From Chthoniobacterales bacterium (GTDB lineage Bacteria > Verrucomicrobiota > Verrucomicrobiia > Chthoniobacterales > UBA10450), in assembly GCA_013697365.1 (NCBI GenBank), contig JACCXA010000224.1:1-20654 (forward strand): 20,654 nucleotides of DNA. Reading direction: 5' to 3'. The notes beneath the pieces are model-generated. The model was not told the DNA's origin. It saw nothing but the letters and a program-made list of their open reading frames with translations, and did no database searches. Made by a program: the position numbers and the translations under genes. Of the stretch, positions 6,610-14,758 are shown piece by piece; position 1 is the first letter of the stretch; the number at the start of each line of letters is the position of its first letter.

Positions 6610-7366
6610 TTCTCCAGGCCAGGTCTCACTACCTGGCGCGGTGGCGGCACCGAAGCTGTCGCCGCATCTTTCCATCAAGGGCCTCGGGCTGAAGCGGAAC
6701 GACCGCTGGCTCTTTCGGAATCTCAATTGGGAAGTGCCGCGCGGCAGCGTCGTCGCGGTGGTGGGACCGTCGGGCGTCGGCAAGTCGAGCCTGCTTAACT
6801 GCCTCGCCGGACTGACGACGCCCACGGAAGGGGAACTGACCTTCTCCTGCAACGCGGGCTGCTTGCACGAGGCCTCCGGATATCAGAAGCGCGTCGGTAT
6901 CATTTTCCAGAACCTCCTCCTGTCGCCGAACAGCAGTGTCCTTCGGAATGTCCTCTGTGGGCGCCTCGGGCGTTATCCCTGGTGGCAGACGTTGTTTCAT
7001 TTTCCCCGCGCGGATAAACAGGAGGCGGCTCTCCTCCTCGCAGATCTGGGCCTCGCTGCGCATCTTCATCGTCGCGCAGCTGACACTTCCGGTGGCGAAC
7101 AACAACGCGCCGCCGTCGCGCGCGCCCTTTTTCAGGAACCGGAGCTGTTGCTGGCCGATGAGCCTGTCTCGAATCTGGACGCGTACCTTTGCGAACATGT
7201 TCTTGGCATTCTGCGTCACGAAGCGCATGACAAACAGCGGACAGTCTTTTGCGTGCTGCACGATCCGGCTCTGCTCGAGCGATTCGCCGATTACGCGCTG
7301 AGCCTCGATCCAATGAATCCGGAGAAGTGGCGCATCCGGGTGATTCATGCGGCCTCCCTCAACTGA
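6599..7366 (+). CDS. phnC: PhnC-type ABC transporter ATPase
   Basis: A 255-residue cytoplasmic ATPase that would power import by PhnE. Visible motifs are Walker A GPSGVGKSS (56-64), a Q-loop in IIFQNLLL (Gln104), signature TSGGEQQ (163-169, slightly divergent from LSGGQQQ), Walker B LLLADEP with catalytic Glu188, D-loop SNLD and an H-loop in VLHDP. The segment SVLRNVLCGRLGRYPWWQTL is characteristic of PhnC. The ATG at 6599 is preferred; a GTG three bases upstream is also in frame. The start overlaps the phnD stop by 11 nt and the stop overlaps phnE by 20 nt. The C-terminus is shorter than usual and lacks the common regulatory extension. Confidence 0.88.
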   Translation: MQSNSPGQVSLPGAVAAPKLSPHLSIKGLGLKRNDRWLFRNLNWEVPRGSVVAVVGPSGVGKSSLLNCLAGLTTPTEGELTFSCNAGCLHEASGYQKRVGIIFQNLLLSPNSSVLRNVLCGRLGRYPWWQTLFHFPRADKQEAALLLADLGLAAHLHRRAADTSGGEQQRAAVARALFQEPELLLADEPVSNLDAYLCEHVLGILRHEAHDKQRTVFCVLHDPALLERFADYALSLDPMNPEKWRIRVIHAASLN

Positions 7367-8201
7367 GCCACCGCGGCAGCCGCCGGGGCGGATTGACGTT
7401 CCGCCGATCGCGCTGAAGTGGCATGAGCACTTCGGCGTGCTCAATATCTCGCTCCTCCTTTTCTTGTTCGCGATCGTGAGCTCGGCCGGGGTCCTGCGTG
7501 GTTCGGGTCGCGACCTGGATTATCTCGCGAACATCCGCGGCTTTCTTGGGACATTTTTTCCGCCTGATCTTTCGGTCACGGGCCGCACGCTCATCGGGCT
7601 CTGGGAAACAATTCAGATCGCGGTTATGGCGACGGCGTTTGCGATCGTAGCATCGGTTCCCATTGCCATCGCAGGCGCCCAAACGCTTTCGCCGCGCTGG
7701 CTGGTTTTCATCACGCGCCTGCTCATGAATGGAATCCGCACCGTGCCCAGTCTTATCTGGGCGTTGCTCGCGGTCGCAATCGTGGGCCCGAACCCGCTCG
7801 CGGGTGTGATCGGGTTGACCTTCTACAGCGTCGGGTACCTCGGGAAGTTCTTCAGCGACGCGTTTGAGTCCGTTGATGTGGAAGTCGCGCGGGCGCTGCG
7901 GGCTCTCGGGGCGCGCACGATTCAGGCATTTCAGTATGGCTTGTGGCCACACGCCAAGCCGCTCGTCTGGAGTTACTCGCTCTGGATGCTTGAATACAAC
8001 ATTCGTTCCGCCGCGATTGTTGGAATCGTCGGTGCCGGCGGGGTGGGTCTGCAATTGCACACCTACCAGGAGTATTATCAGTGGGACAAATTCGCCACCG
8101 TCCTGCTCTACATGTTTCTTCTGGTTTCGGCACTTGATCTCCTGGGCGAACGAGTGCGCAAAAAAATTGTGCGCAAGGCCGTCGCGACGAATCCGTGTTA
8201 A
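7347..8201 (+). CDS. phnE: PhnE-type ABC transporter permease
   Basis: A 284-residue inner-membrane permease with about six hydrophobic segments, including VLNISLLLFLFAIVSSAGVL near the N-terminus and a final VLLYMFLLVSALDLL. The ATPase-coupling loop is visible as VEVARALRALGA followed by QYGLWP, and IVGIVGAGGVG ends the typical PhnE core. The N-terminal 25 residues are Pro-rich and poorly conserved in character. The start codon lies inside the end of phnC. With PhnD and PhnC it forms a complete importer. No C-P lyase or phosphonatase gene is nearby, so the fate of the ligand is unknown. Confidence 0.88.
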   Translation: MRPPSTEPPRQPPGRIDVPPIALKWHEHFGVLNISLLLFLFAIVSSAGVLRGSGRDLDYLANIRGFLGTFFPPDLSVTGRTLIGLWETIQIAVMATAFAIVASVPIAIAGAQTLSPRWLVFITRLLMNGIRTVPSLIWALLAVAIVGPNPLAGVIGLTFYSVGYLGKFFSDAFESVDVEVARALRALGARTIQAFQYGLWPHAKPLVWSYSLWMLEYNIRSAAIVGIVGAGGVGLQLHTYQEYYQWDKFATVLLYMFLLVSALDLLGERVRKKIVRKAVATNPC

Positions 8202-8271
8202 TCGCAAGCGACCGCTAAAAGTTAGCAAGCCACCGGGAGCAAAGGCTTCTAGCTTCGTTAAGCTGGGCGCC

Positions 8272-10482
8272 GTGAAGCTGCTTCAGATTCTCGTGCTCGC
8301 CCTTTGCCTCGCGCTGAGTGGAGCCGCGGCCGCGCAGGACGCTGTCACTGTTGGGGAAGTGCGTGTCGAAGCCGAAGCAGAATCCGACGAGACGATCCAA
8401 GCGCCCTATCTGCCCGCGGTCCTGGGGACGCGCATCTATTCGGGCAAGAAGACAGCCGTCATCGATCTGGATGAATTTCCGCGCATCACGAACAACAACT
8501 ATCGGCAGGCACTAGCGAAGACGCCGGGCTTGTATTTGAGTGAGGAAACCACGCCGCTGGTCAGCATCGGATACCGGGGCCTGGATCCGAACCGGGTCCA
8601 ATTCACACAGGTGCTGAAAGACGGCATCCCGATTCATGCCGATCAATTTGGATATCCCGAGGCGTATTATACGCCGCCGCTTGATACCGTCGATCGCCTC
8701 GAATTCCTGCGCGGCGGGGCGGCGCTCCTCTACGGCCCTCAACCCGGCGGCGCGCTGAATTTCATCACCCACCGGCCCCGTCCGGATCGGCCGCTTTCGT
8801 TTGGAACCACGAACACATTTGGGAGTGACAATTACTATTCTAATTTCACTTACGTCGACGGCACCAGCGGGCGCCTCGGATATTACGCCTACTACAATCA
8901 TCGCTCCGGGGATGGGTTTCGTGCGGCCAACAGTGATTTCGAGCTGAATGCGGGCCAGGTGAAACTCGTGCTGGACGCGAACACCAGCAGCCGGTGGATT
9001 CTGGCGATGGAAGGCTATGAGGAAGACCACGGCGAGCCAGGCGGGCTGACTTTTGCCACCGGCACCACGGCCGTAAACTATAACGAGAACCGTGATGCCA
9101 CTTCGCGATTTAACGATCGTTTCAAGCTGAGGAGATACTTCGCTTCGCTGGCCTGGGAGAAGGATTTCTCCGAAGCGACGCGGCTGACTCTGACCGCATG
9201 GGGGGGATATTATTCGCGGTTCAGTGTGCGCCAGCGGGGAGGCGGGTTTGGCACAGTTCCTCTCCCTTCGCTGGACCGCAATGCCGCTGTTAACTCGACG
9301 ACAATTGAAGATCAGGAATTTTACACAGAAGGCGTCGAGGCTCGGCTGCGGCACGACTACGAACTCTGGGGCGGCCGGCACACGATCGCGGGAGGGTTGC
9401 AGGCGTATCACACCACCTCACCCCGCCAAGATCTCCGCGGGTTTACCGCGTCAGATCGCAGCGATGGGCTGCGCAATAAAAGCGAGCGCGAGATCTTCTA
9501 TTTGCCCCTGTTCGTGGAGAACCGGTTCCATTGGGGGCGCCTTTCGATTGTCCCGGGTGTGCGGGTCGAGAACGTCTGGCAAAGTGTTCAGGAGGAATTT
9601 AACTTCGATAAGACGGAGGCTGGGACCTCGCTCGCCCATGAAGATGATCACGAGCTGGTGCCAATTTTTGGGCTCGGGGTCGCCTACGAATTTGCGCGAA
9701 AGGTCGAATTTTATGGCAACATCTCGCAGTCGTACCGGCCTAAGATTTTCACGCAGGCTGTGCCAACGGGCGGCACCACCCAAGTCCCACGGGATCTGCA
9801 GGAAAGCGCGGCGGTCCAATACGAAATCGGGTTCCGCGGAACCCCGCGAGATTGGCTGACGTGGGACGTGAGCGGGTTCCTCCTCGATTTCGACGACCAG
9901 ATCGGGACGATTGCTCTCCCCGGTGGTCGCAGCACACTCGCGAATGTCGGCCGCGCCCGGCACTATGGAGTCGAGTTTGCGGGCGAGGTGGATCTCATCG
10001 GCTGGATCGACTCGCACCATCGCCTTCTGCCGGAGCGTTCCGTCCAAAAGGGAGCGGAAGATCACGCGAAGAGGAAGAGCCTTTTGGATTCGATCGGGTC
10101 GCTCAGTCTCTACGCCAACGCGACCTTGCTCGACGCCGAGTTCGTCCGTGGTCCCCTCGATGGGAAGACGCCGCGCTTTGCGCCTGATTACCTCATCCGG
10201 ACCGGGCTCATCTATCGCTTGCAGGACCGATGGAAGGTGGCGTTTCTCGGCACGTTTGTAGATGAAGCCTTTGCCGACGACACCAACACCGCGGAGCGGA
10301 CGGTGCCAGCCTACGCTGTTTGGGATCTCACGGCCGAGGCGAAGATTTACAAGGAGATCGTGAGCGTGAACGCGGGCATCAACAATGTCTTCAACGAGGA
10401 TTACTACGCCCGCATCACCAACACCGGCATCGATCCGGCCGCGCGGCGCAATTACTACGGCGGGTTTTCGTTAAAGTTCTAG
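8272..10482 (+). CDS. FecA-like TonB-dependent outer-membrane receptor
   Basis: A 736-residue receptor. The start is GTG (MKLLQILVLALC), because the signal peptide begins there; the frame is open upstream only as a shadow of phnE. The signal ends near AAAAQ (residue 22) and is followed by a likely TonB box DAVTV (23-27). The plug domain has ALAKTPGLYL, VSIGYRGLDPNRVQFTQVL, KDGIPI, FLRGGAALLYGPQPGGALNF, the FecA-like pattern. A large beta barrel follows, ending in YYGGFSLKF with the C-terminal Phe expected of outer-membrane proteins. There is no N-terminal STN signalling domain, so no FecR-type regulation is expected. It lies 70 nt after phnE on the same strand and probably delivers ligand to PhnD. 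The ligand could be a ferric chelate or an organophosphorus compound; the sequence does not decide. Confidence 0.88.
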   Translation: MKLLQILVLALCLALSGAAAAQDAVTVGEVRVEAEAESDETIQAPYLPAVLGTRIYSGKKTAVIDLDEFPRITNNNYRQALAKTPGLYLSEETTPLVSIGYRGLDPNRVQFTQVLKDGIPIHADQFGYPEAYYTPPLDTVDRLEFLRGGAALLYGPQPGGALNFITHRPRPDRPLSFGTTNTFGSDNYYSNFTYVDGTSGRLGYYAYYNHRSGDGFRAANSDFELNAGQVKLVLDANTSSRWILAMEGYEEDHGEPGGLTFATGTTAVNYNENRDATSRFNDRFKLRRYFASLAWEKDFSEATRLTLTAWGGYYSRFSVRQRGGGFGTVPLPSLDRNAAVNSTTIEDQEFYTEGVEARLRHDYELWGGRHTIAGGLQAYHTTSPRQDLRGFTASDRSDGLRNKSEREIFYLPLFVENRFHWGRLSIVPGVRVENVWQSVQEEFNFDKTEAGTSLAHEDDHELVPIFGLGVAYEFARKVEFYGNISQSYRPKIFTQAVPTGGTTQVPRDLQESAAVQYEIGFRGTPRDWLTWDVSGFLLDFDDQIGTIALPGGRSTLANVGRARHYGVEFAGEVDLIGWIDSHHRLLPERSVQKGAEDHAKRKSLLDSIGSLSLYANATLLDAEFVRGPLDGKTPRFAPDYLIRTGLIYRLQDRWKVAFLGTFVDEAFADDTNTAERTVPAYAVWDLTAEAKIYKEIVSVNAGINNVFNEDYYARITNTGIDPAARRNYYGGFSLKF

Positions 10483-10576
10483 CGCTAGCCTCGAGCAGGG
10501 TCTGTCAGCCGGGTCAGGATTCTCGCCCGAGACGTCCCACCCCTGTCGGCATGATCCTAGCTTTACCGTGCCCGCG

Positions 10577-11791
10577 ATGGATAAACGATTGGCCGATGCA
10601 CTTCTCACCGGAATGCTGCAAAGCGGCGAGGGAGTTTCCGACCTTCTGTTTGTCGCCGGCAAGCCGCCGCTGATCGAAGTGCACGGCCGCTTGCAAGACT
10701 TTCCGATCGATACTCCCGGCTCGGTTCTGACCTCCGAATTGATCGAGCAACTGGGCCGGCTCATGATCGATGGAAACGAACGTCTCACTTCCGACCTGAC
10801 TACGAACGGGTCGTGCGACTGCAGCTACGCGATCGAGGGTGTAGCCCGCTTTCGCGTTAACATTTTTCGACAGAGCGGGCGGTTCGCGATCGTCATGCGA
10901 AAACTTCAATCCGAGATTCCTACGCTCGATAAACTGGGGCTGCCTCCGATTTTCCGCCAGATCATCAAGGAGAAGAACGGCATCGTTCTCCTAACGGGAG
11001 GCACCGGCAGCGGCAAGACCACAACCCTGGCCGCGATGTTAAATGAGCTGAATCTGACGCAAGCGATCCACATCGTGACCTTGGAAGATCCTATCGAGTT
11101 CATGCATCAGCACCAGCTCGGGGTGATCAGCCAGCGCGAGCTTGGAAAAGATTTCCAATCTTTCTCCGACGGCTTGCGCGCCGCTTTACGACAAGCGCCC
11201 AAAGTGATTTTGGTGGGGGAGATTCGCGACCGCGAGACGATGGAAATTGCGATGACTGCTGCGGAGACGGGGCATGTGGTTTACAGCACTCTCCATACGA
11301 TCAACGCAGGGCAGACAGTGAACCGCATTCTGGGCATGTTCAGCCGCGAGGAAGAGCAACAGCTCCGGCAACGGCTCGCGGAAACGCTCCGTTACGTCGT
11401 CAGTCAGCGCCTGGTCAGCAAAAAAGGCGGCGGCCGCCTGATGGTGAGCGAAATCATGGGCAGCAGCCTGCGCACGCGTGAGACAATTCTCTACGGGGAA
11501 TCCGAGAACAAAAGCTTCCAGGAGATCATCGAAGCGGGCAGCACGCTGGGCTGGAATTCGTTCGATCAATCGCTGCTCAAGGCGTGCGAGGCCGACTTAA
11601 TCTGCGACGAGACAGCAATGCTCAATTGCTCGAACAAAGGGAAATTCCGCCGTGAGCTGGACATGCTAAACAAGCGGCGTGGCGAGGACATTGATGGCCC
11701 GTCCGGGCTGAAGTTGAACACCGAGCCGATTGACCTGAACGGCCCCGGGCTTTCCACGGCGCCGCGTGCCGCTGCGCCCGCGGCAGCTTAA
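10577..11791 (+). CDS. pilT: PilT/PilU-type twitching motility (retraction) ATPase
   Basis: A 404-residue hexameric AAA-type ATPase of the secretion superfamily that would drive type IV pilus retraction at the inner membrane. Motifs: Walker A GGTGSGKTT (141-149), Asp box IVTLEDPIEF (166-175), Walker B KVILVGEIRD (209-218), His box TAAETGHVVYSTLHT (227-241). The C-terminus (FQEIIEAG, GWNSFDQSLLKA) looks closer to PilU than to PilT, and a 60-residue Pro/Ala-rich tail is added. The ATG at 10577 was chosen over an in-frame GTG at 10568. No other pilus gene is adjacent. It is not an assembly ATPase, so it does not fill the missing gspE role. Confidence 0.88.
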   Translation: MDKRLADALLTGMLQSGEGVSDLLFVAGKPPLIEVHGRLQDFPIDTPGSVLTSELIEQLGRLMIDGNERLTSDLTTNGSCDCSYAIEGVARFRVNIFRQSGRFAIVMRKLQSEIPTLDKLGLPPIFRQIIKEKNGIVLLTGGTGSGKTTTLAAMLNELNLTQAIHIVTLEDPIEFMHQHQLGVISQRELGKDFQSFSDGLRAALRQAPKVILVGEIRDRETMEIAMTAAETGHVVYSTLHTINAGQTVNRILGMFSREEEQQLRQRLAETLRYVVSQRLVSKKGGGRLMVSEIMGSSLRTRETILYGESENKSFQEIIEAGSTLGWNSFDQSLLKACEADLICDETAMLNCSNKGKFRRELDMLNKRRGEDIDGPSGLKLNTEPIDLNGPGLSTAPRAAAPAAA

Positions 11792-11815
11792 TCGTCGCTG
11801 CAGTTCAAGAAATCG

Positions 11816-12217
11816 TCAGTTCTTATCGACGCTGTATTTGCCCGGCCCGACGAACAGGAGGCCGGTCAAGATCAGGCACAACTCGACCGCAGCCAACGCT
11901 GGCCGCAGCGAGCCGGAGCGGTCCAGCACGCCGAGCATGTGCACGATGGTGATCGCGAGAACAAGCAAGACACCAGGGCGAAAGAACAAACCAAAGATGA
12001 TGAGCGCGCCGCCCAGACATCCGGCGAGAGCGCCCAGAAAACCCCAGAAGGAAAAATTTGAACTCAGCCCCAAATTTCGAATTGCACTTCCAAACGCCGG
12101 CCAGCGCGCTGGGAAAAGCAGGACTGGGCCGGTCAGGATGATGAAGAGAACGCCGAGGGCCACGCGCATAATGAGCAGGCCGCCTTCACGATATTTTCCC
12201 AGCCACTGCATGCGCAT
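11816..12217 (-). CDS. DoxX-family membrane protein
   Basis: A 133-residue integral membrane protein with four predicted transmembrane helices: LLIMRVALGVLFIILTG, GFLGALAGCLGGALIIFGLF, VLLVLAITIVHMLGVL and ELCLILTGLLFVG. A REGGLLIMRVALGVLF-type N-terminus and a FGLFFRPG turn fit the DoxX/DoxD superfamily of small quinone-linked or redox-associated membrane proteins. Two ATGs, at 12217 and 12211, are both plausible starts. It is a lone - strand gene convergent with pilT (24 nt apart) and divergent from the nucleotidyltransferase gene. The specific function is unknown. Confidence 0.75.
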   Translation of the reverse strand: MRMQWLGKYREGGLLIMRVALGVLFIILTGPVLLFPARWPAFGSAIRNLGLSSNFSFWGFLGALAGCLGGALIIFGLFFRPGVLLVLAITIVHMLGVLDRSGSLRPALAAVELCLILTGLLFVGPGKYSVDKN

Positions 12218-12260
12218 CGCGCGACGCTGAACGGATCAAAGCGAGATTGCAAATGAAAGG

Positions 12261-12347
12261 GTGCGCGCGCAGCGCACATGCACCTACACTCCCCACGCCG
12301 GAGAAGTGCAGGTGAAGGTTAAAGTGCAAGCGCAAGTGAAGAGATGA
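12261..12347 (+). other. Possible short upstream ORF carrying a degenerate hexanucleotide tract
   Basis: Bases 12304-12339 are six back-to-back hexamers of the form AAGTGC, AGGTGA, AGGTTA, AAGTGC, AAGCGC, AAGTGA, ending 4 nt before the nucleotidyltransferase ATG. In one frame they read as alternating Val and Lys/Gln (VQVKVKVQAQVKR). That frame is open from a GTG at 12261, preceded by GAAAGG, for 28 codons and stops at TGA within an ATGA overlap with the next gene. It could be a coupled leader peptide, or simply a simple-sequence repeat. Nothing shows that it is translated. Confidence 0.3.
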
Positions 12348-13057
12348 AAGAAATCACAAGAGCAGTGTTGCTGGCTGCCGGACGCGGCACTCGCATGCGC
12401 GGACTGACGAGTGATATTCCGAAACCAATGTTGCAGGTGCGGGGCAAACCGATCCTTCAGCACATCATCGAAGGTCTTTCCGCCGCGGGTGTCACCGATT
12501 TCATGCTCATTGTCGGTTGGAGAGCCGAGGTTGTTCGCGCATTTTTCAGAAAGGGGGAGCGCTTCGGCGTTCGGATCGGTTACGAAACGCAGGTGGTGCA
12601 GGATGGCACGGGGAAGGTCGTGGCCCTGGCCCGCGAGTTTTGCGGGCCAGACCCATTTATCCTGAGCTACGGCGACATTCTGGTGGACGCCTCGAACTAT
12701 GAACGCCTCACGTCACCCCGAGCGGAGATCGAAGCCATGATTAGCGTGAAACGAAACGAAGACGTGAGCCAGGGCGGCGCCGTTTTTGTAAACGAGCGAT
12801 TTGAGATGACAGACCTGCGCGAGAAACCGAAACCGGGCGAGCCGACGAGTCCCTGGTACAACGCCGGCATCTACATGTTCCGGGCGACCATCTTTGATTA
12901 CATCGACCGCTTACAGCCGTCGCCACGCGGCGAGTTTGAATTGACCGATGCCATTCGCGACCTGGCGATCTCCGGCAAGAGAGTGCAGGCCCTCGAACTT
13001 TCAGGCGAGTGGGCTGACGTGCGCGATCCCGAAGTTCTCGCGCAGCTAAATTCCTAG
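12344..13057 (+). CDS. Sugar-1-phosphate nucleotidyltransferase (NTP_transferase family)
   Basis: A 237-residue cytoplasmic enzyme that would join an NTP and a sugar 1-phosphate to give an NDP-sugar and pyrophosphate. The N-terminal signature LLAAGRGTRMRGLT (9-22) with KPML (27-30) and GKPILQHII (34-42) binds the nucleotide. QDGTGKV (86-92) and LSYGDILVD (108-116) form the active site, where Asp111 is the likely metal ligand. WYNAGIYMF and the final EWADVRDPEVL match the C-terminal part of the family. It lacks the left-handed beta-helix acyltransferase domain of GlmU and is close in size to the MurU/HddC/RmlA-type single-domain enzymes. The sugar and nucleotide cannot be told from sequence. 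The stop lies 6 nt from the convergent pssA stop. Confidence 0.82.
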   Translation: MKEITRAVLLAAGRGTRMRGLTSDIPKPMLQVRGKPILQHIIEGLSAAGVTDFMLIVGWRAEVVRAFFRKGERFGVRIGYETQVVQDGTGKVVALAREFCGPDPFILSYGDILVDASNYERLTSPRAEIEAMISVKRNEDVSQGGAVFVNERFEMTDLREKPKPGEPTSPWYNAGIYMFRATIFDYIDRLQPSPRGEFELTDAIRDLAISGKRVQALELSGEWADVRDPEVLAQLNS

Positions 13058-13063
13058 GGCAAT

Positions 13064-13903
13064 CTACGGCGCGTCTTCCGCCGGTTCGCCCTCCACGGAA
13101 TCCGTTTCAGTTTCCGTCTCTTCTTCGATCTCACGTCGCCAGGCTTTCGATAGCCAAGGGCGCGCGAAGCCGTAGAGCAAATACGAAAGGAAGAGAATGG
13201 CCGGCATCCATTCATAATTCATCGCCGTGAAGATCAGAACCACACTGATGACGAGGAAGCGCGGCAGCGACCGCGTGGAGCGCCAGCTCAGGCCCTTGAA
13301 GCTCGGGTAGCTGAAACGGCTGAACATCATGAACGAGAGGAAGAGCATGAGCGGAGGCAGGACCCATTTCGCGCGGCCGATCTCGTGATCCTTTTCACCG
13401 AGCCACCAAAGCATGAAAAGCGTGAGCGACGCGATCAGCCCAGCGGCTGCGGGAATCGGAAAGCCGCGAAAGTTTTTATCCGCACCCTTTGCCGGGCCCA
13501 CTGCGGCGATGCAGTTGAAGCGCGCCAACCGCAGAGCACCGCAAAGTAGGTAGACGAAGGCGACGACCCAGCCAGCGCGCGGGAAATCAACCAGCACGAT
13601 CCGGTACACCATCAAGGCAGGCGCCAGCCCGAATGAGACCGTGTCGGCTAACGAGTCAAACTCGCGTCCAAAGGCGCTATCCTGGCCGCCCAGCCGCGCC
13701 AGCCGACCGTCGAGCAAATCAAAAATGCAGGCGCCGAGGATGTACCAGATGGCGGTGTGAAAGAGGGCTGCGGCCGCGTCTGGATTGCTGCTCTGGAGAA
13801 GAGCCCCTTGCACAATCTTCAGCGTCGCCGCGAATCCGCAGAAGAGGTTCCCTGCCGTCATCAGATTCGGCAGCAGGTAAATTTTTGGTCCGCTGTCGTT
13901 CAT
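13064..13903 (-). CDS. pssA: CDP-diacylglycerol-serine O-phosphatidyltransferase
   Basis: An integral membrane enzyme of 279 residues that transfers the phosphatidyl group from CDP-diacylglycerol to L-serine, making phosphatidylserine. The CDP-alcohol phosphotransferase motif is complete: Asp62, Asp65-Gly66, Ala69-Arg70, Gly79, Asp83, Asp87, with exact family spacing. NLMTAGNLFCGF (13-24) is the usual N-terminal segment. Six to eight hydrophobic helices follow, and the C-terminus is an acidic Glu/Thr-rich tail (EEETETETD). The start overlaps the psd stop in ATGA. The substrate call (serine rather than glycerol or inositol) rests on the subclass features and the psd partner. Confidence 0.92.
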   Translation of the reverse strand: MNDSGPKIYLLPNLMTAGNLFCGFAATLKIVQGALLQSSNPDAAAALFHTAIWYILGACIFDLLDGRLARLGGQDSAFGREFDSLADTVSFGLAPALMVYRIVLVDFPRAGWVVAFVYLLCGALRLARFNCIAAVGPAKGADKNFRGFPIPAAAGLIASLTLFMLWWLGEKDHEIGRAKWVLPPLMLFLSFMMFSRFSYPSFKGLSWRSTRSLPRFLVISVVLIFTAMNYEWMPAILFLSYLLYGFARPWLSKAWRREIEEETETETDSVEGEPAEDAP

Positions 13904-14595
13904 TTTTCCGGCAACCGCGCGATCACGCTCGAGCCGCCGACAACACGTTCACCAACCTTGACCGTCACCGTCGCGTCCAGCGGGAGATACACTTCCGTCC
14001 GGGAGCCGAATCGGATCATCCCAAAACGTTCGCCCTTTTGCAGACTATCGCCCACTTTCGACCAGCCAACGATCCGCCGCGCGATCGCACCGGTGAGTTG
14101 CTTCACGACCAAAGTCGTCCGCGGGTTTTCGAAAGCCCACGTCATTGACTCATTCTTGCCCGAGCAATCAGCGCTCCGCGCATCCAGGCAGAGCCCCTCG
14201 CGGTGTTGTCGGTAAATGACCTTCCCGTCGATCGGCGCGCGGTTGGTGTGGACATCGAAAACGGAGAGGAAAATCCCAACCCGTCTCATCGTCCTCTTCA
14301 CCACCTCCGTTTCTTCGATCTCCACAATGTCAGCAACGACCCCATCCGCGGCCGCGACAACACTGACGACGTCTCGAGGTGAGCTGCGCTCCGGATCCCG
14401 AAAAAACGCGAGGGTGTAAATTATCAGTGCGACAAAGAGCAGCGAAAGCCACGGCAGAAAGAGCCATGCGATCACAGCTAACGCTGCGAGAATGGCGAAG
14501 ATCCAGCGACCTTCGTAGAGCGTCTGCCAGCGCATTGCAGAGGAAGGTTCGAGGCCGGACGCGGGACGGTCAAGCGTCGTCTGGGAGGCAGACAT
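13900..14595 (-). CDS. psd: Phosphatidylserine decarboxylase proenzyme
   Basis: A 231-residue short-type Psd that decarboxylates phosphatidylserine to phosphatidylethanolamine. It is a pyruvoyl enzyme: the chain self-cleaves at Gly197-Ser198 in RFGSRTEVYLP. Other family features are FFRDPER (65-71), an ADGVV segment, and SVFDVHTNRAP (111-121) with the conserved His. Two N-terminal membrane helices (about 32-62) anchor the enzyme. The start at 14595 (MSASQTTLDR) is preferred over ATGs at 14601 and 14661 because an AAGAAGG ribosome site lies 9 nt upstream. First gene of the psd-pssA operon, the reverse of pathway order, and divergent from gyrB. Confidence 0.92.
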   Translation of the reverse strand: MSASQTTLDRPASGLEPSSAMRWQTLYEGRWIFAILAALAVIAWLFLPWLSLLFVALIIYTLAFFRDPERSSPRDVVSVVAAADGVVADIVEIEETEVVKRTMRRVGIFLSVFDVHTNRAPIDGKVIYRQHREGLCLDARSADCSGKNESMTWAFENPRTTLVVKQLTGAIARRIVGWSKVGDSLQKGERFGMIRFGSRTEVYLPLDATVTVKVGERVVGGSSVIARLPEK

Positions 14596-14604
14596 CGCCA
14601 TTGT

Positions 14605-14611
14605 CCTTCTT
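14605..14611 (-). promoter_or_regulatory. Shine-Dalgarno site deciding the psd start
   Basis: On the - strand AAGAAGG sits 9 nt before the ATG at 14595 and only 3 nt before the in-frame ATG at 14601, so it favours the shorter product. It is one of the few clear ribosome sites in the window. Confidence 0.55.
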
Positions 14612-14702
14612 GGAACCACAAAAGCCCAAGATAGTGTGGGTCGCTCACCGCCCCGGCACAATCTGTTGCGGAAAATGGGGTCGAATTACAGACAGAAAGT
14701 GT

Positions 14703-14731
14703 TTGTCCCTCCTGAGGTTATCACCTAGGTT
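14703..14731 (+). promoter_or_regulatory. Weak candidate promoter for gyrB
   Basis: TTGTCC (14703-14708) and TAGGTT (14726-14731) are separated by 17 nt and would start transcription about 20 nt before the gyrB ATG. The matches to the sigma-70 consensus are 4 of 6 and 3 of 6, so chance is a real alternative. It also includes a direct repeat of AGGTT. Confidence 0.25.
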
Positions 14732-14758
14732 TTGAGTCGGCAGTTTCTCTGTCGTTTT

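Noticed and set aside
7359..8228. 289-codon open frame antisense to phnE
   Set aside because: Composition is Arg/Asp/Gln-rich shadow sequence of a GC-rich gene and shows no domain; phnE on the other strand is certain.
7864..8271. N-terminal extension of the TonB receptor frame inside phnE
   Set aside because: It is the shadow of phnE in another frame; a clear signal peptide begins at GTG 8272.
8251..8279. Hairpin AGCTTC/GAAGCT enclosing the GTG start of the TonB receptor, considered as a riboswitch-like switch
   Set aside because: Only 6 bp with a 17-nt loop, and no cobalamin or other riboswitch core seen in the 70-nt gap; likely chance.
10483..10576. Possible repeat relic or promoter before pilT, with CTCGCCCGAGACGTC resembling the 5437-5565 arms
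   Set aside because: Similarity is limited to about ten bases of GC-rich sequence, and no -35/-10 pair or stable hairpin could be defined.
10577..11791. pilT considered as the missing gspE ATPase of the secretion system
   Set aside because: It lacks the GspE N-terminal domain and zinc-binding cysteine motif, and its boxes and length match PilT/PilU retraction ATPases.
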